A stretch of DNA of 9,331 nucleotides, taken from positions 1-9,331 of the forward strand of contig JASLHF010000085.1 of assembly GCA_030152275.1 (NCBI GenBank), given 5' to 3'. Below the pieces are notes generated by a model. That model worked only from the letters and a program-made list of their open reading frames with translations. It was not told the origin of the DNA and ran no database searches. The position numbers and the translations under genes are program-made. Shown here piece after piece: positions 1 through 6,327 of the stretch. Source of the stretch: Acinetobacter sp. (lineage in GTDB: Bacteria > Pseudomonadota > Gammaproteobacteria > Pseudomonadales > Moraxellaceae). Position 1 is the stretch's first letter; each line of letters starts with the position of its first letter.

Positions 1-32
1 GTTTAAAATGTGCGGCTGGGCATATTCAAACC

Positions 33-55
33 AAAGGGCGATTGATTCGCCCTTT
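33..55 (+). terminator. Rho-independent terminator of an off-window upstream gene
   Basis: A perfect 8-bp stem, AAAGGGCG (33-40) paired with CGCCCTTT (48-55), encloses a 7-base loop and is followed by the T-rich run ATTTATT. The T-rich side makes it a plus-strand terminator. The gene it ends lies left of the window; at most its last few codons are present. It insulates the next gene, so that gene probably needs its own promoter. Confidence 0.75.
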
Positions 56-60
56 ATTTA

Positions 61-88
61 TTGGCATGCTGTGCGCTGAATTTATAAG
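61..88 (+). promoter_or_regulatory. Candidate sigma70 promoter for the DUF2520 gene
   Basis: A -35-like TTGGCA (61-66) is separated by 16 bases from a -10-like TATAAG (83-88). Each box matches five of six consensus bases, and the pair lies just after the upstream terminator. Transcription would start near 94-96, leaving only about 5-7 bases before the ATG at 101. The assignment rests on sequence match alone. Confidence 0.5.
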
Positions 89-100
89 AATTTTGCACAT

Positions 101-877
101 ATGCGGATCAGTTTTATTGGTGCAGGGCGTGTAGCGCACCATTTAGCAGAGGCTTTGCACAGCCGGCAGCATCAGATTGTGAATATTTATTCACGCAGCA
201 GCAGCGGGCAGCCGCTTGCGCTTGTATGCAATGCTAAAGCTGTGACAAAAATGTCGGATTTGGATGCCGATATCGATCTGCTGATCATCGCTGTCAGTGA
301 CAACGCGATTTCATCTGTAATCCGGGAGGTGAATGCCTATTTGCCGGACACCTTGATCGTGCACACTTCTGGCAGTACTAGCCTTGAAAAATTAAGCTGC
401 GTGCATAAGCGCGCTGGCGTATTTTATCCGCTGCAAACCTTCAGTTTTGAACGGGAAATTGACTGGTCTGCAGCCCCGCTGTTTATTGAGGCTGTACAGG
501 ATGAGGATTTGCAGCTGTTGTCAGAACTGGCGCATCAGCTGAGTTCGCGAGTATACAGCTACAGTTCAGAGCAGCGTTTAAGCCTGCACTTAGCTGCTGT
601 ATTTGCTTGCAATTTCAGTAATTATTGTTATGACATGGCAAAACAGCTCGTTGATGAACAGCAGGTCGATTTTAGCCTGCTGTATCCGCTCATGCTGGAA
701 ACGGCCAAAAAAGCGCTTAGTGCAGAACCAAAACAGGTGCAAACAGGGCCTGCTATGCGCGGTGATGAAAATATTATTGCTATGCATCAAGGCATGCTGC
801 AACAGACGGGCCGCGCTGATTTGCAGCAAGTGTATGCATTGCTGAGTGAGCAGATTATAAGGCGCCATCAAAATTAA
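101..877 (+). CDS. Rossmann-like / DUF2520 domain protein (putative NAD(P)-dependent oxidoreductase)
   Basis: This 258-residue protein has the two-part architecture of the DUF2520 family. An N-terminal Rossmann fold carries the dinucleotide-binding GAGRVA (7-12) and the strand LLIIAVSDNAI (60-70). A helical C-terminal domain resembles those of the ProC and F420-dependent NADP oxidoreductase superfamily. Family hallmarks visible are HTSGS (88-92), GVFYPLQTFS (106-115), the helix around LHLAAVFACNFSNY (162-175) and TGPAMRGD (215-222). Length is normal. The ATG at 101 must be the start, because the nucleotide-binding strand begins at residue 3. There is no convincing Shine-Dalgarno; only AAGAA lies about 10 bases upstream, and it falls in or next to the candidate -10 box. 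The substrate is unknown. The gene appears to stand alone: a terminator precedes it and a 158-base gap follows. Confidence 0.88.
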   Translation: MRISFIGAGRVAHHLAEALHSRQHQIVNIYSRSSSGQPLALVCNAKAVTKMSDLDADIDLLIIAVSDNAISSVIREVNAYLPDTLIVHTSGSTSLEKLSCVHKRAGVFYPLQTFSFEREIDWSAAPLFIEAVQDEDLQLLSELAHQLSSRVYSYSSEQRLSLHLAAVFACNFSNYCYDMAKQLVDEQQVDFSLLYPLMLETAKKALSAEPKQVQTGPAMRGDENIIAMHQGMLQQTGRADLQQVYALLSEQIIRRHQN

Positions 878-1035
878 ATGTGTTCTATAACGCTACGCTT
901 GCTCAAATGATCTTGCAGTTTTGTATTTAGACCGATGGACACTGGCCACAGCAGATTTAAGCACTTCAGCCTTATTGGCCATTTGTGCGCAATCAGTAAG
1001 AGTCTGATCGTTAAAATTAGAAAATACATGGATGG

Positions 1036-1716
1036 ATGATGAAAATGGCCAAAGATTTTGAAAATGCACAGGTTGTGGATAGCTACGATGTGCATATTCG
1101 TAAATTAATTCCCGGCTATGATGCCGTGCATCAGCAAATTTTGGCACTGCTGCAGGCGAGGCTTGCGCCAGAAGCGAAAATACTAATTATTGGTGCAGGA
1201 ACAGGCTATGAGCTGTGCTACCTGATGCGGGCATTTCCCCATGCACGATTTACGGCTTCAGAATATTCGGCCGCAATGCTGGATAAGGCGCGCGCAGCTG
1301 TTGCTGCTTTAAATGAGCAAGACCGTGTTCAATTTATTCATGGTGATTACACCACGCAAACCCAGCTGCAGCAGTTTGATGCAGTGTTGTCGATTTTAGT
1401 CACGCATTTTGTGCCTTTTGAACAGAAAGCGGATTTTTTCAAAAATGTTTGCCTGCGCCTAAAAGCTGACGGGATCTTTTTAACTTACGATTTACTCAAA
1501 ATGAGTCATCCACACGAGGAAAAAGCTTTGGCTTTACTGTGTCAGGCCAATGGGTTAAGCGCGAAACAGGCTCAGGCAATGCTTCAGCGGCTGCCCGATG
1601 ATTTTTTTGCAATAAGTGCACTCGAAACAGAGCAGCTATTGAAGCAGGCCGGATTCTTGTACGTTGATAGTTTTGCGCAAAACTTATGTTACCGTGGCTA
1701 TAGCGCAATTGCGTAA
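1036..1716 (+). CDS. Class I SAM-dependent methyltransferase of unknown substrate
   Basis: The 226-residue protein has a single Rossmann-type methyltransferase domain. Motif I is ILIIGAGTGYE (49-59, glycines 53, 55 and 57). An acidic strand-2 end in SEYSAAMLDKAR contacts the SAM ribose, GDYTT marks the adenine-contacting region, and FDAVLSILVTHF is the strand-4 segment. There is no signal peptide or membrane segment, so it is cytosolic. The C-terminal helices (AQAMLQRLPDDFF, ETEQLLKQAGF) resemble those of CmoA-like and other small-molecule methyltransferases, but nothing fixes a substrate. Three in-frame ATGs lie close together (1036, 1039, 1045). The last has GGA about 8 bases upstream and is an equally good start, which would drop three residues. 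It is probably not tightly coupled to the DUF2520 gene. Confidence 0.87.
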   Translation: MMKMAKDFENAQVVDSYDVHIRKLIPGYDAVHQQILALLQARLAPEAKILIIGAGTGYELCYLMRAFPHARFTASEYSAAMLDKARAAVAALNEQDRVQFIHGDYTTQTQLQQFDAVLSILVTHFVPFEQKADFFKNVCLRLKADGIFLTYDLLKMSHPHEEKALALLCQANGLSAKQAQAMLQRLPDDFFAISALETEQLLKQAGFLYVDSFAQNLCYRGYSAIA

Positions 1717-1858
1717 ATGCAGCTTGTTTTAGGGGACAGGGTATTTAAGAGTTCAAATTTGAAGGCGTTTTGTTTTTGCTTGGGCAATTGAGATAAGCTA
1801 AATGTTTATTTTACAAGATGGCCTATTTGCTTTTGAGTATATCCAAAACTTTTAAAAA

Positions 1859-1882
1859 TGCGTTTACAGTTTGCGTTTAAAG
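1859..1882 (+). repeat. Tandem 11-bp direct repeat, possible activator site
   Basis: TGCGTTTACAG (1859-1869) is followed two bases later by TGCGTTTAAAG (1872-1882). The copies match at ten of eleven positions with a 13-base period. If transcription starts just after the TATATA at 1937-1942, the repeats would sit about 65-90 bases upstream, a normal place for an activator such as an AraC-type or response-regulator dimer. The function is inferred. Confidence 0.4.
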
Positions 1883-1936
1883 AATTTTCATAGCCGCATA
1901 AAATAAAAAAACATATTAGCTAAACACTCAACTTTT

Positions 1937-1944
1937 TATATAAA
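1937..1944 (+). promoter_or_regulatory. Possible -10 box for the GMC/ALDH operon
   Basis: TATATAAA contains overlapping TATATA and TATAAA. The best-spaced upstream hexamers (TATTAG, TTAGCT) are poor -35 matches, so this would be a weak or activator-dependent promoter. It would give a leader of about 120 bases before the start at 2072. Confidence 0.28.
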
Positions 1945-2071
1945 CATGTGTGAATGCACCTTAAAGTTGTCCAATTCTAAAATTATATTCAGTATTGGCG
2001 GTCTGCAGGCATTTTGTGGTATTAAAAAGGCGGTAGTACACAATAAAAAAAATTTAAAAAGGATGAGAATC

Positions 2072-3688
2072 ATGCAACAGGAATTTGATTATATTGTCAT
2101 AGGTGGTGGGAGCGCAGGCAGTGTGCTGGCGAGCCGTCTAACAGAAGACCCTAAGATTACGGTCTGTCTGCTGGAAGCTGGCGGACAGGGCGATAGCTGG
2201 ACGGTCAATGTTCCGGCAGCCTGTGTTTTAAGCCTGCCAACCAAGATTAATAATTGGGCCTTTGAAACAGTTCCTCAAGCCGGTTTGAATGGACGTAAAG
2301 GCTATATGCCGCGCGGCAAATGTCTAGGCGGATCTTCAGGCATCAATGCCATGATTTATATTCGCGGCCACCGCGCGGACTATGATCATTGGGCAGCTTT
2401 GGGCAATACTGGATGGTCTTATGAAGATGTGCTCCCGTATTTTATCCGTTCTGAAAATAACTCACGCATCCGCAATGAATACCACGGCAATGATGGACCG
2501 CTGTGCGTCAGTGATGTGCAGTCAGATAACCATTTTATTCATGAGCGCTATCTGCAGGCAGCCAAAGCAGAAGGCTTTCCTATTTTAGATGATTTTAACG
2601 GCGCCGATCAGGAAGGTTTGGGTATTTATCAAGTTACGCATATGAATGGTGAACGCTGCAGTGTTTCACGCGCTTATCTGCAGCCGCATTTGCACCGTCC
2701 GAATCTCAGCATTTGGACACAGGCGCTGACTCATAAAATTATCATCGAAAATAAAACGGCAACAGGCGTTGAAGTGCAGCATGCCGGCCAGCTGAAAACT
2801 ATACGCGCACGCAAGGAAGTGCTGCTGTGTGCCGGCGCAATCCAATCGCCGCAAATTTTAATGCTGTCCGGGATTGGGGATGAAGCAGAGTTGAAACAGC
2901 ATGATATTACCCTACAGCATCACTTTCCGGGTGTAGGGAAAAATTTTCACGATCACCCAGATTTTATTTTTGGCTACAGCGTTAAAGAAAGCCAAGGCAC
3001 TTTTGGCATATCGCTATCTGGCTCATTAGATATGCTTAAACAGATTAAACGCTATCGTACGGAACGCCGCGGCATGATTGCATCCAATTTTGCTGAATGT
3101 GGCGGTTTCTTAAAAAGTGATCCGGCTTTAGATATTCCAAATTTACAGCTGCACTTTGTTGTGGCGTTGGTTGATGATCATGCGCGCAAATTTCACGCCA
3201 GTCATGGTTTATCCTGTCACGTTTGCCTGTTAAATCCGCGCAGCAGGGGCAGTATTCGGCTGAGCGGCAATAAAATTTCAGATCCGCTCAAAATTGATCC
3301 AAATTTTTTATCTGATCCGCAGGATATCGAAGACTTGATGCAGGGCTTTAAAATAACCCGAAAATTCATGCAGTCGCCTTCGCTTTCATCGCTGTACAAG
3401 CAGGATTTATTTACCGCCAATGTGCAGACAGATGATGAGATTCGAAGCATTTTGCGTGAACGCGCAGACACAGTTTATCATCCTGTCGGCAGCTGTAAAA
3501 TGGGTGTTGATGAGATGGCGGTCGTCGATCCGCAGCTGTGCGTATATGGCATACAGAATTTGCGCGTAGTTGATGCATCCATTATGCCGGCGGTGGTTAA
3601 TGGCAACACCAATGCCCCTGTGGTGATGATTGCCGAAAAAGCTGCTGATATGATTGTGCTGAGTGCGCAGGCGCGTCAAGTTGCTTGA
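2072..3688 (+). CDS. GMC-family FAD-dependent alcohol dehydrogenase (AlkJ / choline dehydrogenase-like)
   Basis: This flavoprotein of 538 residues probably oxidises an alcohol to an aldehyde, passing electrons to a membrane quinone as AlkJ-type enzymes do. The FAD-binding strand YIVIGGGSAGSVLASRL begins near residue 7, and the ribose-binding acidic residue is E35. GMC signature 1 starts at PRGKCLGGSSGINAM (80-94). Signature 2 is GAIQSPQILMLSGIG (255-269). The catalytic histidine is H470 in YHPVGSCKMG, with the partner asparagine in NGNTNAP (510-516). Length is typical. There is no signal peptide. The start at 2072 is chosen because AAGGA (2059-2063) lies 8 bases upstream; an ATG at 2063 overlaps that ribosome site, and one at 1946 has none. 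The aldehyde dehydrogenase 132 bases downstream would take the product. From memory it resembles Pseudomonas AlkJ closely through most of its length. Automatic annotation as betA is possible, but the context (no betB or betT) does not support a glycine-betaine role. Confidence 0.9.
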   Translation: MQQEFDYIVIGGGSAGSVLASRLTEDPKITVCLLEAGGQGDSWTVNVPAACVLSLPTKINNWAFETVPQAGLNGRKGYMPRGKCLGGSSGINAMIYIRGHRADYDHWAALGNTGWSYEDVLPYFIRSENNSRIRNEYHGNDGPLCVSDVQSDNHFIHERYLQAAKAEGFPILDDFNGADQEGLGIYQVTHMNGERCSVSRAYLQPHLHRPNLSIWTQALTHKIIIENKTATGVEVQHAGQLKTIRARKEVLLCAGAIQSPQILMLSGIGDEAELKQHDITLQHHFPGVGKNFHDHPDFIFGYSVKESQGTFGISLSGSLDMLKQIKRYRTERRGMIASNFAECGGFLKSDPALDIPNLQLHFVVALVDDHARKFHASHGLSCHVCLLNPRSRGSIRLSGNKISDPLKIDPNFLSDPQDIEDLMQGFKITRKFMQSPSLSSLYKQDLFTANVQTDDEIRSILRERADTVYHPVGSCKMGVDEMAVVDPQLCVYGIQNLRVVDASIMPAVVNGNTNAPVVMIAEKAADMIVLSAQARQVA

Positions 3689-3702
3689 CTGTTGAATTTA
3701 AT

Positions 3703-3819
3703 ATGAATGCTGATCAAAAGTTAAAAAACACAGCATATAGCTTAAAACGTTTTGCTCTTAATGTGCAGGCATGTCATTTAGATGACGGCGTGCTGCACAT
3801 TATGGCTTTAGGAAAATGA
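3703..3819 (+). CDS. Possible 38-residue small ORF between GMC and ALDH genes
   Basis: An ATG at 3703 opens a 38-codon frame ending in TGA at 3817-3819, one base before the ALDH ATG at 3821. It begins MNADQKLKNTAYSLK and ends LHIMALGK. I recognise no family. The placement would suit translational coupling to the ALDH. Against it, no Shine-Dalgarno precedes 3703, the predicted peptide has no obvious motif or membrane segment, and a 10-bp inverted repeat in its second half may be the true function of this DNA. It could also be chance or a gene remnant. Confidence 0.22.
   Translation: MNADQKLKNTAYSLKRFALNVQACHLDDGVLHIMALGK
3759..3802 (+). repeat. Hairpin in the GMC-ALDH intergenic region
   Basis: A perfect 10-bp inverted repeat, TAATGTGCAG (3759-3768) and CTGCACATTA (3793-3802), encloses a second perfect stem, GTCAT (3773-3777) and ATGAC (3782-3786), with a TTAG loop. 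There is no T-tract after it, so it is not a standard terminator. It lies just before the ALDH ribosome site AGGA (3810-3813). Possible roles are differential mRNA stability of the two cistrons, control of ALDH translation, or a protein-binding dyad. Confidence 0.55.
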
Positions 3820-3820
3820 G

Positions 3821-5254
3821 ATGAATATGGAACAGCAGCTGCACCCGCATGCAGAAAACCCTTATATGGCTTTTTTTGAACAGCAAAAACAGGCTTTTCA
3901 GCAGCACAGTTTTCCTAGCCTTGAACAGCGTAAACAGCATTTGCATACGCTGTATCAAATGATTATTAAGCATCAAGATGAAATTGCAGCGGCCATCAGC
4001 CAGGATTTTTCTAACCGAAGTACAGATGAAACCCGCCTGTTTGAAATTATGACCAGCTTAAATGGCATCAAGCACAGCCTTAAGCATTTAAGCGGCTGGA
4101 TGAAGCCCAGTAAGCGTCAGATCGGCATCCTGTTTCAGCCAGCCAGCGGTTATGTGCTGTATCAGCCATTGGGCGTTGTGGGAATTGTAGTGCCCTGGAA
4201 CTATCCGCTGTTTTTGGCCGTAGGGCCTTTGGCGCAGGCATTGGCTGCCGGCAATTGCGTGATGCTGAAAATGAGTGAGTTTACACCGGTATTTTCTGCG
4301 CTGTTTCAAAGACTGATTTCTGAAAACTTCACACAAAGTCATGTCAATGTCATTACAGGAGACGTACAAACTGCACAGCAATTCACTCAACTGCCTTTCG
4401 ATCATTTGCTGTTTACGGGAGCGACTGCGATTGCCCGCCATGTTTTGCATGCTGCAGCCGATAATTTAACGCTAGTCACTTTAGAATTAGGCGGTAAATC
4501 TCCGGTGATTGTCGGTGTTGGAGCTGACTTGCAAGAAAGTGCGCGCCGTGTTGCTTTTGGCAAAACGATGAATGCGGGCCAAACCTGCGTTGCGCCGGAC
4601 TATACATTTGTACATCACAGCCAGCAGGATGCCTTTGTAAAAGCCTACTTCGAGGCAATTAAGCAGTTTTATCCAAACAGCATCGACACGCCGGACTACA
4701 CAGCGATTATTAATGAGCGTCAGCTGCTGCGCTTGCAAGGCTATTTAGCGGATGCACAGGAAAAAGGCGCACAATTGTTGGAGGATAATGCTGATGCAGC
4801 AGATTATACAGCTGGCCGCCGTATGGCGCATTCGGTGCTGACCAATGTTGATGAATCGATGACAGTGATGCAGCAGGAAATTTTTGGACCTATTCTGCCA
4901 ATCATCAGCTATGAAAAGATTGAAGAAGTCATTGATTATATTAACCGGCATGAGCGGCCTTTGGCGCTGTACTATTTTGGCTATAACAAAGATGAACAGC
5001 AAAAAGTACTGCATGAAACCCATAGTGGCGGCGTATGCCTAAATGAAACCTTAATGACTGCCGGCATGGAGGATATGCCGTTTGGCGGTATCGGCGCTTC
5101 AGGGATGGGGCATTATCACGGACATGAAGGATTTAAGACTTTTAGCCATGCCAAGTCTGTTTTTGTTAGGCCTAAATTTAGCTTAATGCGCTTAATTTAT
5201 CCGCCTTACGGCACTTGGGTGCAGCAGCTGATTTACCGGTTGTTTATTCGTTGA
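3821..5254 (+). CDS. Aldehyde dehydrogenase, coniferyl aldehyde dehydrogenase type
   Basis: The 477-residue enzyme oxidises an aldehyde to its carboxylate with NAD(P)+. Catalytic features are complete: PWNYP with N127, K150 in the cofactor site, FTGATAIARHV (198-208) in the nucleotide fold, the general base E222 in LELGGKSP, the nucleophile C256 in NAGQTCVAPD, and EIFGP (353-357). The compact length and hydrophobic tail after residue 453 (SLMRLIYPPYGTW and following) are typical of the class-3-like group containing CalB and AlkH; the tail may associate with the membrane or dimer partner. AGGA (3810-3813) lies 7 bases before the ATG; an in-frame ATG at 3827 is less well placed. It follows the GMC dehydrogenase and ends before a strong terminator, so the two probably form one operon. 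Coniferyl aldehyde is the family name, not a demonstrated substrate; medium-chain or other aromatic aldehydes are possible. Confidence 0.9.
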   Translation: MNMEQQLHPHAENPYMAFFEQQKQAFQQHSFPSLEQRKQHLHTLYQMIIKHQDEIAAAISQDFSNRSTDETRLFEIMTSLNGIKHSLKHLSGWMKPSKRQIGILFQPASGYVLYQPLGVVGIVVPWNYPLFLAVGPLAQALAAGNCVMLKMSEFTPVFSALFQRLISENFTQSHVNVITGDVQTAQQFTQLPFDHLLFTGATAIARHVLHAAADNLTLVTLELGGKSPVIVGVGADLQESARRVAFGKTMNAGQTCVAPDYTFVHHSQQDAFVKAYFEAIKQFYPNSIDTPDYTAIINERQLLRLQGYLADAQEKGAQLLEDNADAADYTAGRRMAHSVLTNVDESMTVMQQEIFGPILPIISYEKIEEVIDYINRHERPLALYYFGYNKDEQQKVLHETHSGGVCLNETLMTAGMEDMPFGGIGASGMGHYHGHEGFKTFSHAKSVFVRPKFSLMRLIYPPYGTWVQQLIYRLFIR

Positions 5255-5369
5255 AAATCTAATGTGTATGGATTGCATAAAAGCCAGTGCAGATAAGGGA
5301 AATAAGTATCGGTTCTTTTAGGTCATATTTATGCTGGTATTTGCAAAGATTGGCTGGCGAAAAGACAAC

Positions 5370-5418
5370 GTTTGAACATAAAAAAACCACCGATTTCGGT
5401 GGTTTTTTATGTTCAAAC
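5370..5418. terminator. Bidirectional terminator between ALDH and trmB
   Basis: The core stem ACCACCG (5386-5392) and CGGTGGT (5397-5403) has an ATTT loop and is flanked by seven A and six T, giving a T-tract in either direction. The pairing continues outside these tracts, past one bulged A (5380), through GTTTGAACAT (5370-5379) and ATGTTCAAAC (5409-5418), for about 23 bp in all. It sits between two convergent genes and should stop both the ALDH and the trmB transcripts. Confidence 0.88.
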
Positions 5419-5433
5419 TATACTCAAAGAAGA

Positions 5434-6150
5434 TTAGTTGATCTTTTTGAAAATGAAGTCATTAATTTTATGACCGGCCTCAATGCCGCGGCGTTCAAAC
5501 TTGGTTTGCGGACGCCATTCTGGACGCGGGTAGCTGTTGCCTTTGCCTGCAAGGTTTTCTAGACGCGGACGGTTGTCCAATACATCCAGCATCCATTCAG
5601 CATACGGTTCCCAGTCTGTTGCCGCATGGAAGGTGCCGCCCATTTCCAATTTTTCTTCAACCAATGGCATACGGTCGTGTGATACAAAGCGACGTTTAAA
5701 ATGACGCTTTTTCTGCCAAGGATCTGGGAAATATAATTGAATCGTATTGATGCTGTTGTCTGGCATTTCACGCAACACTTGAATGGCATCGGCATCTAGA
5801 ACACGCAGGTTTTTTAATTCAGCCATGCCTGCTTCAAATACACATTGCGCAATGCCCGGTACATGCACTTCAATGCCAATAAAGTTGCGTTCAGGATTGG
5901 CTTTAGCCATCAGCACCAATGAACGGCCCATGCCAAAACCGATTTCTACAGTAAGCGGGCGTTCAGGATGTTCAAAATGCTGACGTAAATCACCAACAGG
6001 ATATTCCAAAATTAGGTGACCATAGTTTTCAAGCGCAGTGCGTTGAGAGGTATTCAGCGGCGCTGAGCGGCGCATAAACGTCACGATTTCACGCTGTTCG
6101 CTTAAGTTGTCCAGCTCTACGACTTGCTGGTCTAATTGATCGTTCGACAT
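5434..6150 (-). CDS. trmB: tRNA (guanine-N7-)-methyltransferase TrmB
   Basis: TrmB places N7-methylguanosine at position 46 of the tRNA variable loop, using SAM, in the cytosol. The 238-residue length matches E. coli TrmB (239). Visible motifs are VEIGFGMGRSL (68-78), the SAM site; FIGIEVH (90-96), whose glutamate binds SAM; the family signature FPDPWQKKRHFKRR (141-154), with D143 matching the catalytic aspartate; ATDWEPYAEWM (177-187); and the C-terminal TKFERRG (216-222), which contacts SAM and tRNA. The start is supported by length and by alignment from memory to E. coli TrmB. The Shine-Dalgarno is weak. It has its own promoter at 6186-6213 and a shared bidirectional terminator, so it is probably monocistronic and independent of the kinase gene upstream. 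Confidence 0.96.
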   Translation of the reverse strand: MSNDQLDQQVVELDNLSEQREIVTFMRRSAPLNTSQRTALENYGHLILEYPVGDLRQHFEHPERPLTVEIGFGMGRSLVLMAKANPERNFIGIEVHVPGIAQCVFEAGMAELKNLRVLDADAIQVLREMPDNSINTIQLYFPDPWQKKRHFKRRFVSHDRMPLVEEKLEMGGTFHAATDWEPYAEWMLDVLDNRPRLENLAGKGNSYPRPEWRPQTKFERRGIEAGHKINDFIFKKIN

Positions 6151-6185
6151 AATTTTGGCAAATCAAAAAAAATTCAGAATGCGGT

Positions 6186-6213
6186 ATTTTAAGACCTAAG
6201 GCCAGCAAGTCAA
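6186..6213 (-). promoter_or_regulatory. Sigma70-type promoter of trmB
   Basis: On the minus strand a -35 TTGACT (plus-strand 6208-6213) is followed after 16 bases by a -10 TAAAAT (6186-6191). Each matches five of six consensus bases. Transcription would start near 6179, giving a leader of about 29 bases before the trmB ATG. It lies in the 177-base gap after the kinase gene. Confidence 0.6.
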
Positions 6214-6327
6214 ACGTTTTAAAGCATAAAGAAGCTTTTGAATCTTTATAGATTCTAAACCGTTCATGCAAGGTTGAAATGGATGGTCTGGCATTTTCTT
6301 CAGCAATTGTTCGAGTTAAATAAAAAT

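Larger units (their letters stand above)
1717..2071. other. Gene-free AT-rich leader upstream of the GMC/ALDH operon
   Basis: No convincing gene lies in these 355 bases. The frame is open upstream of the GMC start from 1946, but that stretch has no ribosome site and no family-like sequence. The interval holds a perfect 12-bp palindrome TTCAAATTTGAA (1752-1763), a tandem direct repeat (1859-1882), and TATATA/TATAAA (1937-1944), a possible -10 box without a good -35 partner. An activator-dependent promoter is a reasonable inference. Confidence 0.5.

Noticed and set aside
1946..2071. 42-codon N-terminal extension of the GMC dehydrogenase from ATG 1946
   Set aside because: There is no ribosome site at 1946, the extension has no family similarity, and AAGGA at 2059-2063 is correctly spaced for ATG 2072, three codons into which the FAD-binding fold begins.
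4088..4450. 120-codon minus-strand ORF inside the ALDH gene
   Set aside because: It lies wholly antisense to a well-supported ALDH with complete motifs. Its composition is typical of a shadow frame.
5287..5562. 91-codon plus-strand ORF across the ALDH-trmB junction
   Set aside because: It runs through the bidirectional terminator and antisense to trmB. The protein is low-similarity and has no family features.
6221..6255. Small inverted repeats (AAAGC/GCTTT; GAATCT/AGATTC) in the kinase-trmB gap as a terminator
   Set aside because: Stems are only 5-6 bp and AT-rich with no T-tract on the minus strand, so a terminator for the kinase gene is not supported.
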